Notes: generated by a model not told the origin, from the sequence alone. Counted from the stretch's first letter, positions 29,961 to 41,200 are shown. The stretch is DNA of 64,000 nt from Ochromonas danica (GCA_015146655.1 VKHL01000142.1:3605-67604); one strand, 5' to 3'. Program-made: numbers and translations.

Positions 29961-31517
29961 CTATTTCAGCCAGCGCTTGTAGAGCAACCAAGCGACAGCT
30001 GCAACAGAACCTGTGAAAGCTGCCAATCCGGCGGTCTGGATCACCATCTCCTGCCTCTGTGCTCGTTGTATGGCGAGGTGGTACGGCACGTCAGAGAAGG
30101 CCACCATGCTGTACAGTGGAGTGAACATTCCCGGAAGCAACTTTTGAATGCCTTGCTCGATGCGCTTGTAAGCAAGGTAGAGATTGGAATTGGTGTTGGA
30201 AGCCATGTCTTCGTAATGTTCGAGGCAGAGATCGGCGAGGGCATATGCCGCGGGCTGTCTCGAGGCAGCGAAAGATCGAGCGCATTTGCTGAGGTCGATA
30301 TCTTCTAATCCATTTAGTCCCTCTAAGGTTCAACAAAGCACAAATGTTAGTTAGTGGGTGAAGTGGAGATGAAAACAATTCATCTCTGCTGTACCTTCTA
30401 ATCGTTCTTGAATCAGCTCGTACAAGAGAAAGCCGTCTTGGAAGCCTGCATTCGCTCCTTGACCATAAAAGGGAACCACAGCATGCGCAGCATCTCCAAT
30501 GAGAAGCACCTTCCCAAGGGCCCAGGGGTCAACGCGAACTGTCACCAGCGTACCCACAGGGTTCCTGCCGAAGTCTTCCACCACGGCGGGCATGTGCGCC
30601 AAGGCATCTGGGAAATACTCTCTGAAATAGGACAGAATTTTCTCCTTCCCTTCTTCGCTAGCAGCATCGTGAAGGCTGTCAAACCCGTGTAGACCAGTGT
30701 GAGGGGCGAAGAGAGTGGCTGTGAAGGATTTGTCTGGGTTGGGCAGCGCGACCATCATGAACTCTCCGCGCGGCCAGATGTGCAGTCCATTATGAGGCTC
30801 CAGAGCAAAAGCAGGCTCATTGTTGACTGTAGTAGGAGGAATGTTAAGCTCCTTGTAGCCGTGCTTGACGAAGGTCCGCGTGAAGTTGACTCGATGAGAC
30901 TGCAGGAGATAGTCCCGCACCTTCGAATAGGCGCCGTCCGCCCCCACGACCAGGTCAAACTGAACCGTAGCCTCGGGCTGCTCTCCTTCTTTGACGATGC
31001 ATGTCCCAGTCTTGTGGTCCACACCCAGCACGGCAGTATTGAAGTGCACAGTCACCAGCGGACAGCCCAGCAAGTGCCTGTAGAGGTGTTCGTTCAGGGC
31101 TTGTCTGCCTACACTGTAAATGGCTTCACCAGGCTGGCCATAAGGTTGGAACTTGGAAGAATGGTCGATACTGTGGATGACGCGGCCAGGCATGGCGATG
31201 GCGTCGGCCAGGACGGCCTCTTCCAGCGCCACATCCACAGCGCGCAACGCCGACAGCCCGCGATAGGAGAGCGCGAGGTTGATCGATCGCTTGGTGGGCG
31301 ACGTGGCATTCCCGTGGACAGGAGAGGTGACGTCGCTGGCAGCGCTGGACAGCGTGTTGGATTGCGGGGCGGCGGTCGACTCTGTGCGCTCTCTCTTCTC
31401 AAACACTGTCACTTGGAAGCCAAGCTTGGCCAGCAAAGCCGCCGTCAAGCTGCCCGTCAATCCAGCACCCACGATGCCAACATGTCTAGGAGCTTTTGTC
31501 GCGGATTCCTTGCTCAT
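29961..31517 (-). CDS. KMO: kynurenine 3-monooxygenase, two exons
   Basis: Exons on the minus strand are 30395-31517 and 29961-30322 (intron 72 nt), giving 494 residues. This FAD enzyme hydroxylates L-kynurenine with NADPH and O2 to 3-hydroxykynurenine, on the route from tryptophan to NAD. It has the dinucleotide fold GIVGAGLTGSLTAALLAKLG at the N-terminus, DLVVGADGAYSKVR in the middle and LIGDAAHAVVPFYGQGANAG near residue 345. The C-terminus ends in a hydrophobic helix (AAFTGSVAAVAWLLYKRWLK), the outer-mitochondrial-membrane anchor known in KMO. A Ser/Thr-rich insert of about 25 residues lies after residue 35. ATG 31517 is the first true start; an upstream frame relies on TTG. Confidence 0.92.
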
Positions 31518-31758
31518 GATGAAAGTCAAGCGATTTCTTTCTCTTTCCTTGCTCTTCCTTGACGTTAACTTAAAAGAGAGGAAGGGAGAAGTGAGGTGAC
31601 TGTTAACTTAAAAGAAATGAACGTTAACTTAAAAGAGAGTGGAAAGGTCTACAAGAAATACTACTAGTACAACACAACAAACAGCTACACACAAAATTTA
31701 GAAGTTGTCTTCCTTTCGCAAGACAGTAGACCTTTATGTACAGGTGAAAGGACCTTCT

Positions 31759-33408
31759 CTATCGAAAGACACGGCGACAGCAAGCCAGAGCCTCCATGAG
31801 AAGGAAGTGGCCGTGGCGGGCGTCAGACAAATGGCTTCCCAGCACGCAGCGATGAGCCTTCAGTTCGCTCTTCATCTTATTCCAGGCCATAATTAGGCGC
31901 GGCTGTTCCTGTTCCTCTGCCGCGGTTGGAGAGCAAGGCAGCGCAGGGCCAGCGAGGACACTCTCCGTGAAGACGTAGTCCTCGTCTTCCTCCTCCTTCG
32001 CCTCGTACAACGCCTCGTTTTCAAAGCCAATCGGCGCTCCCGCGATTAAACCCAAGCATATACGAAAGAGAACCTCTTTGTAGTCGTCATCTTCTGCGCG
32101 CGACTGTTCCTGTTGATGCGAAGGAGAGTCTCGGAAATAGTTTCGAAGGCGACCCAAACGAGCGCAAAGGCCTTTGTCTTTCAAAGAAGCTTCTTTGATA
32201 AAGACATTCATGTCGAGTGCGCGCAGAATTAAGAGCAGAAGGGAAACGATCAACGCATAGAGGCTGCGGCAAAAGTGCTTCTGCACGGTGTCAACTGGTC
32301 GCGTGTGTTTGGCATTTGGAGACAGCGCTGGCTCGAGGTCTTCACTGCACGAGCTCAGAACGACACCCGCCTCGAGAAATAGCTTTTCCTCTTTCAGAGC
32401 TCTCTCGTCCTTAGCAGGAGAAGCAAAGAGCTTCTTAACAGTCACTACAACGCGATCGAAGAGAGGCAGCAACTCGATGCGGTAGTGCGCTCCCTCTTCC
32501 TTCACCCAGGTCTGCAGATGATCCATTCCCAGCAGTCGCTGTAGGTGTAACAAGTAGCCCGCTAGTGCCGAGAACCCCATGTTGATTTCACGGTAGTTGA
32601 GCTGCAGTGTGGGCTGGGGCACAGCGGCCATGCGAAGAGAATCCACGACGGCGTATCTCCTCTCCGCGTCCACTAACAGAAGGTCGTGCAACGGGCAGAG
32701 CGAGTACAACGTCACGCGACTGGCATCAGCAGGGGCAAGCTTCGATGAGTCAGGTCGAGATGACAGCAGCTCGCTCTCGCGTCGCGCTCTGTGCAACATG
32801 GCCAGGCAGTCCTCCAGCTCCTCGCTTAGAGCGTGGTTTTCACTCTCGAGGCAGGCGAGGGAAGGTACACCGTGTCTTTCCTTCTCGATTTTAATTAATT
32901 GCGCACAAGTGCTGCTGCAGGTCTCAGAGGTTCTTCGCAGTTGATCCCTCAGATCGCACACTTCCTGACGCAAGAGCGCAGCACGGCGCGCCGACTTCCT
33001 TGCATGATCAGGAACTGATGGAAGGGGAACTAAACGGCCAGCAACTTCCTCTTCGCTCTTATCAACGCGCTGACCGCTCCTTCTTCTGAGAGGCTTGGGC
33101 TGCAGCGCTCGATAGAAATCTCCGTGACGCTTCAGAGAGGCAGCCACTTCCTCCTGCGCCTTCTTCGAGCTTTTATCAAGGTCTATCAAGCAATCTGAGC
33201 AGAGAGAGACATCTTTGGAACTTTTCTGGTTCTGCAGCGCATCGGAGAGGATTTTCTGCAGGCGCACTTCGCGTTCGATCTGGCTTGCAGGACGACTTTT
33301 CAATTGTCGAGGAGCATTGCTGTGATAGTATGCTGTAATATCCAATTTATTTAACGGCAAGTAAGATCGAAAGAGCGAAGAATACTCGAGGAAGGACGAC
33401 TCGTTCAT
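31759..33408 (-). CDS. coiled-coil protein, possibly Beclin/UVRAG/ATG14-like
   Basis: This 549-residue single-exon protein starts at MNESSFLEYS. It has a CxxC pair early (SLCSDCLIDLDK, about residue 70), a coiled coil at about 140-230 and then a globular part. The stretch LNYREINMGFSALAGYLLHL followed by YRIELLPL resembles the region after the coiled coil in Beclin-1, UVRAG and ATG14, subunits of the class III PI3-kinase complex in autophagy and endosome traffic. The order CxxC, coiled coil, C-terminal domain supports this, but the overall match is weak by eye. An acidic segment (EAKEEEDEDYVFTES) lies near the C-terminus. If not of this family, it is an unidentified coiled-coil protein. Confidence 0.5.
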   Translation of the reverse strand: MNESSFLEYSSLFRSYLPLNKLDITAYYHSNAPRQLKSRPASQIEREVRLQKILSDALQNQKSSKDVSLCSDCLIDLDKSSKKAQEEVAASLKRHGDFYRALQPKPLRRRSGQRVDKSEEEVAGRLVPLPSVPDHARKSARRAALLRQEVCDLRDQLRRTSETCSSTCAQLIKIEKERHGVPSLACLESENHALSEELEDCLAMLHRARRESELLSSRPDSSKLAPADASRVTLYSLCPLHDLLLVDAERRYAVVDSLRMAAVPQPTLQLNYREINMGFSALAGYLLHLQRLLGMDHLQTWVKEEGAHYRIELLPLFDRVVVTVKKLFASPAKDERALKEEKLFLEAGVVLSSCSEDLEPALSPNAKHTRPVDTVQKHFCRSLYALIVSLLLLILRALDMNVFIKEASLKDKGLCARLGRLRNYFRDSPSHQQEQSRAEDDDYKEVLFRICLGLIAGAPIGFENEALYEAKEEEDEDYVFTESVLAGPALPCSPTAAEEQEQPRLIMAWNKMKSELKAHRCVLGSHLSDARHGHFLLMEALACCRRVFR

Positions 33409-33506
33409 CTTCTCCCAGACACAGACACAGACAGAGACAGACAAAGTGTGAGAGACAACGACAAGCAGCAACAGATGAAACTCGCGTTTATTGAAAAACT
33501 GCAGGT

Positions 33507-33561
33507 GTTTGTTGTGTGTTTGTTGTGTGTTTGTTGTGTGTTTGTTGTGCGTTTGTTGTGC
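33507..33561. repeat. 11-bp minisatellite, five copies
   Basis: Five tandem copies of GTTTGTTGTGT (the last two end in C) lie in the 276-bp spacer between the divergent genes at 31759-33408 and 33684-34822, so they sit in promoter or leader DNA of one or both. Confidence 0.95.
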
Positions 33562-33683
33562 GTTTGTCTGTGTCTTGTCGTTCTGCTGTGGGTTGGAATG
33601 GATTGGATTGGATTGGTGAGCGCCGTGACTGCTTGCCTCGTGACGATTTCTCCTGTTGTCGTTCCTTCCTGTGATACCAATTG

Positions 33684-34822
33684 ATGAAGATCACAAAAGA
33701 TGATGATGAGCTCGAGGGTGGAGTGAAATCTTCTTCTCAAGAGGTGGCAAAACCTGTGGAGGAAGCGCCTCCACTCACTCAGCTCTTCTGGCTGCTGGTC
33801 TGGATGTTCAAGTGAGTCCCTCCCTCGCTCCCAGCACTGCTTCCCTATGCCTGTGTACTCTATTTTCAACACCTTTGGCTGTTCACTAGCAACATCGCGG
33901 TGACCATTCTGAACAAGGCGGCCTTTGCCAAGGTGGACTTCCACTATCCCTACGCCCTCTCTGCCATCCATATGGCCTGCAACATCCTTGGAGCACAGCT
34001 CTACTTTGCCTTTAACAAGTGAGACAAGCTCTCTCTGTTCTCTTTCCTCCTCCTCCCCAAATGACTCTTATCTCTGTTGTCATCGACAGGTCGGTCAAGC
34101 CCAAAGCGTTGGACTTGAACGGACGCAAGACCATCGCCTTCTTCAGCATCATATTCTCCCTCAATATCGCCATTGGCAACACCTCCTTGCAATGGGTTTC
34201 CGTCAATTTCAATCAAGTCGCTCGCTCTCTCGTCCCAGTTTTCGTCATGGCTATCTCCGTTTTCTTCTTCCGGCGTACCTATTCCTCAGACCGCAAGTGG
34301 GCCGTGTTGCCTATTGTCGTTGGTGTCGCAATAGCTTTTTACGGAGACATGCGCTACTCGACGATGGGCGTGGTCTACACTGCGCTCTGCGTCTTTCTCG
34401 CCGCACTCAAGGCTGTGGTTGGCGGAGAGCTGCTGCAGGGAGATCTCAAGCTCGCGGAACTCGATCTGCTATATAAGATGTGTCCTCTCGCTTTTCTCCA
34501 GCTGGCCCTCGTAGCTTACATGAACGGAGAGGTGGGGGCTATTCTGCAGGACTGGGAGAGTCTGCAGGCCTCCGGGGCGCTGCGCATCGTGTTGCTCACA
34601 GGCCTCTTCTCCTTCTCACTCAACGTCTCGTCCTTCGTAGCCAATAAAGTCACTTCCGCACTCACGCTTTGCATCGCAGCCAATGTGAAGCAAGTGCTTC
34701 TAGTGGCCTTTGGCACGATGTTTTTCGGAGATCCCGTGGGCATCGTCAATGCGGCCGGGATCCTCATCGTCATCGTAGGTAGTTACAGATATGGAGCGAC
34801 CACCTTACAGGAGAAGGCATAG
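33684..34822 (+). CDS. TPT/SLC35-type nucleotide-sugar or phosphate-ester transporter, three exons
   Basis: Exons are 33684-33811, 33890-34018 and 34090-34822, giving 329 residues; introns are 78 and 71 nt, GT-AG. The protein has about ten membrane spans of the drug/metabolite transporter fold. The triose-phosphate-translocator/SLC35E pattern is clear: [20 protein letters not shown] early, [20 protein letters not shown] in the middle and [20 protein letters not shown] late. Members exchange nucleotide sugars or phosphorylated sugars for phosphate or nucleotide monophosphates. No plastid presequence is present, so Golgi or ER is likelier than the plastid; substrate unknown. Small early exons followed by one large exon are typical for this window. 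Confidence 0.88.
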
Positions 34823-35097
34823 TTGCCTCTTCCTTTGTTGTTGTCGCTGTATATAGTCAATAGTCTAGATTGATGAGGTTGATGTGGAAATAGAGAAGAA
34901 GCAAAGAAGACATGTAGACAATCTGTGTTTGTTAAGAAATGCTTAACAAGAACTCGCTCGCCGCAGTGTTGGGGGAAGGGGGCATATACTGTAATCTACT
35001 AGTTAGCTAGTCAGTTAGTTAATCTACTAGTTAGTTTGCTGAATCACCTCTTCCAAGGTGATGGTGAGAGTGAGATAGGTGTGGACGAAAGGATGTG

Positions 35098-35838
35098 TTA
35101 CCGCCTCGATCGCTTGCTGTGTGCACGACCAAGAGCTTTGTCCAGCAACTTGGATGAATCGATTTTTCGCTTCAGGTCTCTGCTGCGAATGTTTCGCTTG
35201 TAACCGTCTCGTCTGCTGTTCTTCTTCGAGCTGTGCATGAGGACGTTCGCCTGCTTGAGAGCGCGCTCGAGCTTCGAGGGCTCAGACTGGCGATTCCTCG
35301 TCTTCCTCTCCTCCTGCGCCTCCTCTCCCTGCTCCTCATCGTCTTTCAGGAAGGCCTGCTTGCTTCCGAACCACGAGTCGTCCAGCTGGCTCTGCACGGA
35401 CACGGCCACCGCCGAGCCAAACATTGCCTGCGTGGCCTCGTCCGCGTAGAGAGTTTCCTCCGCTTGCTCTAGTCCCTCGACACCTCCCTTCTCCTCTTCT
35501 TGCCCATCCGACCCCAAGGCGAGGTTCTGCGCCTTGAGCAACTCCTCCGACTGGTCCTGCAAGGTCTGCTTCTTGGTCTTGGCCATGTCCTTCCTCGCCT
35601 TCTTGTCCTTTATAATTTGCATGGCAATGCCATACTTTCTTCTCTCCTGCTTGCGCTTGCGAAAGCCAGTCAGCCAGGCCACCCGCGCGGCTTCGTCGAA
35701 CTTGACCTCGTAGGAGTTGACGGGCACATCCTCAGAGCGCAGCCTCTTGGCGATGTTCTTGATGCGTCGAGCTTTCTTCTCTCGACGCAATTTGCTTCGC
35801 TCAGAATTCTTTCCAGACAGTCCGTGGTCGACTGCCAT
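35098..35838 (-). CDS. NOL12: Nol12/Rrp17-family ribosome biogenesis factor
   Basis: This 246-residue, very basic protein has the Nol12 signature VKFDEAARVAWLTGFRKRKQ followed by ERRKYGIAMQIIKDKKARKD at about residues 45-85. The family (yeast Rrp17, human NOL12) binds RNA and acts in the nucleolus in 5'-end processing of pre-60S rRNA. The middle is acidic and the C-terminus Lys/Arg-rich (KLLDKALGRAHSKRSRR), which should serve as a nuclear/nucleolar signal. It has one exon starting at the first ATG. It is convergent with the TPT-type transporter, 275 bp away. Confidence 0.85.
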   Translation of the reverse strand: MAVDHGLSGKNSERSKLRREKKARRIKNIAKRLRSEDVPVNSYEVKFDEAARVAWLTGFRKRKQERRKYGIAMQIIKDKKARKDMAKTKKQTLQDQSEELLKAQNLALGSDGQEEEKGGVEGLEQAEETLYADEATQAMFGSAVAVSVQSQLDDSWFGSKQAFLKDDEEQGEEAQEERKTRNRQSEPSKLERALKQANVLMHSSKKNSRRDGYKRNIRSRDLKRKIDSSKLLDKALGRAHSKRSRR

Positions 35839-36028
35839 TTTCTCACAATTTCGCTGTCTAGCAGTGAATGAACACCCCGCCAGCCAGCCAACCAGCAGCA
35901 GACCGGTAAAAGTACGAATTTAACGAGTTATAGTCGACATTCTCTCTTCCAAACTAACCACTGACTGATCAATTGTAATCTCTCAAGTGAACGAACCACA
36001 AACCCTTTAAATAGAGAAGCGAAGGTGT

Positions 36029-37026
36029 CTATTTTCCTTTGTCTTTCTTCCCTTTCTTACCCTTCTCCTCCTCTTCATCATCATCGGAACTGCTCTCATC
36101 ATCGCTGTCCTCCTCGTCTGACTCCTGCACTTCGTTCTCCAGCAGATTCTCGTCTTTATCCATGAGAATCCACTCTGGCTCACTCGTCGATATCTTCTTT
36201 CCAGCATAAGAGCGACCTTTGTAGACCGCTGAAATGGGAGTGTCAAAGCCTCTAATCTTGGCGTCTCTGTCATCGACACCGAGCGATGAGAACACACAGA
36301 AGCACAGCAATAGGAGACAGAGACTGTTACCTCAAGCGAGTCTCTCGGCGAATGTCCCAGCGATTCTTCGCGAAGAGTCCCAGCGCGAGGATGACTGCCG
36401 CGACGATCGTCACGCCCTTGAAGTTCGCTAAGGTCTCCACGATCATCTTCTTTCTGTTGAAGGCGCCTAATGCATCTGGAATCTCGTCAACAACCTACAG
36501 CAAGCACCGCAGCACAGCGCAGGGTTAAGGAAAGGACAGCGCATGGAAGGCAACGCTCTCTCACCGCCTCCACGAAGGACCTCTTCAGCAAGTTGGGGTC
36601 CAGCAGACGGTCCGTCTTGAAGAGCCAATCATCATAGGGGACGCGTCCATAGAGGTCCCAGCCAACGTGTCGCTTGGGGAGCGCGGCGGAGGCTGCGGCC
36701 AGTGCTGTGCGAGTGCCCAGGAAAATCGCGGCCAGCAGCGGCAGCAGCGGCCTGGCCAATCTCTTCACGCCAGTGGGCAAAAGAGACTTGGCTTTACTCC
36801 ACTTAGACGCTATAGCATTGCTGGTTCTTACGACGAAAGAGAAAGCGGCTGTGTGGTGAGAGACAGAAGGCACACGATATGCAGAGACAGAAGAGGGAAG
36901 AGAAGGCAGAGGCTGCAGCCGACTCAACCTATTTGAAGACGAAGGCAGTTGGTTTCTAGCTAGGGGAATAAAGGATTCTGCATAAAAACAGAAGAAGACA
37001 AGGAAAAGTGCTATTGAAGTCTGCAT
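36029..37026 (-). CDS. plastid-targeted membrane protein of unknown function, three exons
   Basis: Exons on the minus strand are 36565-37026, 36331-36494 and 36029-36266, giving 287 residues. The N-terminus MQTSIALFLVFFCFYAES followed by FIPLARNQLPSSSNRLSRL is a bipartite plastid presequence with Phe at the cleavage site. The mature part has a hydrophobic segment (ARPLLPLLAAIFLGTRTALA) that may be a thylakoid or lumen signal, then WDLYGRVPYDDWLFKTDRLL. A second span is GVTIVAAVILALGLFAKNRW, and the tail is strongly acidic and then Lys/Gly-rich. I do not recognise the family. The introns (70 and 64 nt) are GT-AG and both are needed to join the second span to the tail. Confidence 0.75.
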
Positions 37027-37127
37027 GGTAGAGCTTTGCTTTTGTAGTTGTTGCTCGTCCTTTGAAGCGACAAGAAGGATCTGTAATCGTTATTTCTATA
37101 TTATGGATACTGTGGAGAGAACAGTGA

Positions 37128-37209
37128 GGCACTTTGGCCGAGTGGTTAAGGCGCGGCCCTGCTAAGGCCGTGTGCTATGCATGCGTGAGTTCGAATCTCA
37201 CAGGTGTCG
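37128..37209 (+). tRNA. tRNA-Ser (anticodon GCT)
   Basis: The 82-nt gene folds as a class II tRNA: acceptor GGCACTT pairs with AGGTGTC (two G-U pairs), the D arm holds GGCCGAGTGGTTAAGGC, the anticodon loop is CTGCTAA (anticodon GCT, reading AGC/AGU), a long variable arm follows, and the T loop is TTCGAAT. No intron. A T-run (CTTTTT) 5 bases after the end can terminate Pol III. Identical copies lie at 45918 and 46921. Confidence 0.95.
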
Positions 37210-37421
37210 AAATCTTTTTGCCTTTCCTCTTTGTTTTCCCCTTGATGGCATGGTTACTTGTATAATTTGCCTATCTTCATGATATCTGGAAACAATGTTT
37301 TTAATATTTGAGGCTAGTGGTGTGCTCTAATTTAGCGTTGTTTGGCAAGGTGATAGTGTGCTTTCAGTGGTCTGTTTGTCAAAGGAGGCGATTTCAAGGG
37401 ATTATAATGGAACAGATGGAA

Positions 37422-38079
37422 TTATTCAGCACTGATCAGGTCGAAGAGTGCTGTTACAGTGGCGAGGTCTCGAGGTGCGAGAGAGCTGTTACCAGCTAGT
37501 GTGTGGAGGAGAATGCAAGGAAGATGCGGTTTCAGGCTTCTTGCCACTTCTTCCTCCCATTCAATGTGTAAGTGTGGGACGATCTGGCGCAGGAAGGCTG
37601 TTTTGCCGAGCGCTTTCTCATAGTGCAGCAGTCGGTGGCGGGGCAGTGCCGGCAGGCGAGACTTGGCCACCTCCTCGAAGCTCTCCTCCTCCTCCTCAGA
37701 GGACGATTGAACAATGAGATAGACCACGCACGATTCACTCAACAAAGAGACCAGCTCGTTCAAGTCGCTGTAGTGCTTGTCGTCGTCCTGCAGAAATGTT
37801 CTCTTTTGACAGAAGAGGAAATGTTCAAGAAAGAGAAAGTCGAGCAGCGAATTAGCAGCTTACCCTGTCAATTGAAATGGCCACTTTCCCGTCCTTCTCG
37901 GGGATGGAGAACTTCTTGCGAAGAGTTTTGGAACGTGAAGATTCTCTGCGAAGTGTTTCGCTTTTGGCAGCCACGCAGTCACTGCAGGACTCGTCCCGCT
38001 TCCTGCCCTTGGACAAGGCGAGCACTATATAATAAACAGAGAGGATGAAGATGCCGAGAATGACCAGAACGCCAGCCAT
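37422..38079 (-). CDS. PEX22-like peroxisomal membrane protein, two exons
   Basis: Exons on the minus strand are 37864-38079 and 37422-37787 (intron 76 nt), giving 193 residues, close to yeast Pex22. The N-terminus is a single membrane anchor (MAGVLVILGIFILSVYYIVL) followed by a basic linker. The soluble part starts VAISID and has CVVYLIVQ, HRLLHYEKALGKTAFLRQIV and PHLHIEWEEEVARSLKPHL, which resemble the Pex22 pattern of a Rossmann-like domain with a conserved RQ..P..HI segment. Pex22 anchors the ubiquitin-conjugating enzyme Pex4 at the peroxisome for Pex5 recycling. The match is by eye and the family is divergent, so this is a proposal. It is divergent from the Sfi1-like gene, 210 bp apart. 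Confidence 0.55.
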
Positions 38080-38289
38080 GATGATAACAGAGAAGTATCG
38101 CCTTTTGTCTTCGGAGAAGGGAAGTGGTGTTAATAGCCAAACAGCCAGTTGTCCAGATTCTGGCGCTGGCAGTTGGACCCCTTTCTCTTGTTTTTCGTCA
38201 AAAACCGCATCGCTGAAAGTGCCCGCAGGAGATCTTTCTCACTCGCTGACTCTGACTCAACCTCAGCTGTGAATGGCCATTGATCGCAA
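38080..38289. promoter_or_regulatory. 210-bp shared upstream region (divergent genes)
   Basis: The start codons of the PEX22-like gene (minus) and the Sfi1-like gene (plus) are 210 bp apart, so both promoters must lie in or near this spacer. No specific element is identified. Confidence 0.45.
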
Positions 38290-41200
38290 ATGGATCAGAG
38301 GCCGGAGCACCATATCATTCAAGCTGCTCTGGAGGAGGCCGCGGCAAGGCAAGAGGCGAAGCCGTCGTCCTCCTCTCAGCGACAAGAGGACTGGATCTCC
38401 TTCGCAGACATCGCTGCCTCGCTGAAAGAGGTTTGCTACAAGGAAGGAGTCAACTCGTCTCTGGAGAAGAGATGCTATCAAGTGCTCTTGTTGATGAGCG
38501 CCGAGACGGAGAAGCAGTTCACGTGGTGGGAGAAGATCCGCAGATTGCCGTACTATTTGTCAAGACTGTCCAAGACCAACCTCTTTGAAGAAGCCTCTCT
38601 GCGAAGCTATTCCTCCGCCTCTGGTCGAGGGAGGAGTTCTGTTGCTTCTCCTGTGGTCGGCCTGACGGATCGCGGCCGTCAGCTCTTTGTGACGCGAAAA
38701 ACGGCTAGCGGGACATCACCAGCCGCTTTGAGAGAAGGCGAGGAGCTTTCGATAATACTAAATGGCGGGGAGGCTGGAGAGATGACTCAGTTCTCGTATG
38801 GTCGGGGACGTGCTCGAAGCTCCTCGCCCATCGGCCACAAGAACAGAAGCATTTCCTTCCAAAGTCCCGTCGCTCGCAGCATGGCATTTGACGACGAATC
38901 GTCTATTCATCAAGCCCTGTTAAGGAGGTCAGAGAGCTTTGATGGCAGTCTCCAAGCATCCCGAGCAGGGTCTCAGTACAAACTAGCGGAATGGTATCTC
39001 GACAGCCAAGAGAAGAAAAAGAGACAAGCAGGGCAGGGCAGGGATGATCGATCTGAAGCAGTGCAGCACACAGCCACAGCAGAGTCTAAATCGCTGGATT
39101 TCCATACATCTGATCTGGATGCCTTCTCGCCCATCCCAGCCTTCGCCGGCAGCCAGAACACACTTTTCACAACCACAGCCACTGACACTGACAGAGTCAC
39201 TGACAGAGTCATAGGTACAGCTACTGGCACTGGCTCTGGCACAGAGCAGACCTTGCTGCACAGCCCCAGAGAAGAGACCAAGCGTGGCAAGATCTCAGCT
39301 CAGAAGTTTCTTAATGACAGCTTTATCGGTGAGTCTTTCTCTCTCTTTCTGACCTTATGTCTGGTATTGATGAGCACTTCGTGACAGAGGAAGACAAGAA
39401 AGGCCAATCGGCGCGTGGTGGGTATAATGACTTCTCTCTCTCCCTCCGCAAAAGTGCGGCGATGAAAAAGTATCTCTCTGAAGGGAGAGGTATCTCTGAA
39501 GTTGATTCGTTGGTTGCTGTCTCAGAAGAAGGCAAACTCCCATCACACTCTCTGCTTCATGATCAGTATGGCAATTTATCCTCTCCCGCCTTCATGGGAA
39601 GGAGCGACAAGATCGAAGGGAAACTAAGTAAAGGAGAACGACACTTAACCTCTCCGACCTTTCCCCCTTTCTCCCTTGATCTCGCAGGGGAAGTGTCTCC
39701 GACTGTGAGGGAAGATGACCGTTTGGGGCAATCCTCTAGACCTTCTGTTGTCACTGTGGCGGCACTTCAGCAAGAGGAGGAGAAAGAACGTGTCATTCCT
39801 GTGAGAGGTACCTTTTCTTTCTTTCCCACTATTCCACCGCAAGAATTGTTTCACAAGAATTGCTTTGTCACAGGGAACTTCACGGAAATGTTGAAAGATC
39901 TCGATTCGGCTCCTATTTTCATTGCAGATCAGGATGCGGACCCTCATCTTGCGGTATCAAGTATAAAGATTCTCATGATATTTCAGAAATGGCTTGTGCT
40001 GATGGGCTCCAGAGTTCAAGGACAGCAGCACTTCTTGCCTGTGATGTTTCTTCGTCACTTGACATCGCTGGGAGATGATTTATCTCCTCTCTTCGCGCTT
40101 GAGAGGTGGATGAGAGAAAAGATGAAAGTGGCAGCACAAAGAGAAAGCAAGTTTGTTCTCTTCCGTCAATGGGCAGTGTTTACGGGCGTGTCTGCTGCCG
40201 GGAGATTGCATCACGAGAGAAGACTCCGAAGAAAGGGCTATGAGGCCTGGTTAGAGTTTCGACTTCGACGCCACATGAAGCGACAGACTCCTTTACAGCT
40301 TTATGCTCATAGACGATTTCAGACTCTCGAGGCTCGGGAAGAAGCTTCTTCTCCAGAAGGCAATCGAAAGAGCAAACGTGGTCAAGGTGTTCGCCAGAAG
40401 AATGACCGAGTTAGCTTGCGAGTCCTTCCGGTGCGCCACGTTCTTGAGAAGGCTCAAACGGTGTATAAAGCTCTATTGAGGCAGCATGGTTCATCATTCT
40501 TCCTACTGGATATGAGCACTTCATCTAACCGACACGGCGACTCTGTCGACGCATCGCACCGCAAATTGGTCAAACAAGCGGAGTATAACGCGTGTCAAGA
40601 TCTGATTGCTCTGTATCAAGCTTTTCGAAGGCTGCTGACGCGCACCTACTATAGCAAGCGGTTCCGAGAAATCACTCGCAAAAGGCACAATCAAATGTAT
40701 CGAATGGTTTGGATCGAGTGGTGTAAAGGATGGAAGTCCATAAATAACGATCTTCTCATTAAAGACGAGCAAGCGCGCCAAGGGTTTGCCCGCATTCTGA
40801 ATATTCGCAAGGAACATGCATTCTACAAGCTGTTAAACAATGTCGAATGGTCGCGCAAGGAAAGAAAGGCTCTCTCCGCTCTTCGTGAGGAGATTCTGCA
40901 GCGCCGCGCTTGCATCCAGTCACTTTACATGCTGGCCATGCCGGTCTTTATTCGGTGTTTTATGCATTGGAAAGCGAATGCTGAAGTGACAGGAGTGAGC
41001 AAAGCGATGCGAATTCTTGCTCATGGCTGCTTTCGAAAACGATCTTGCCGTCGCTTGATCAAGCGATGGAAGGAATATAGTCAACGAGCGGCTTCGCACC
41101 GCGTGAAGACCTTGCGAGGCAGGGAAAGGAAAGCTGTTATTCAAGCTACTGGAACCAAATCATCATCAGGCCTGGATCATGGAGGAGGAGATGATGGGAT

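Noticed and set aside
30699-31562. 287-codon plus-strand frame
   Set aside because: It is the antisense of kynurenine 3-monooxygenase, whose family motifs and splice sites are clear.
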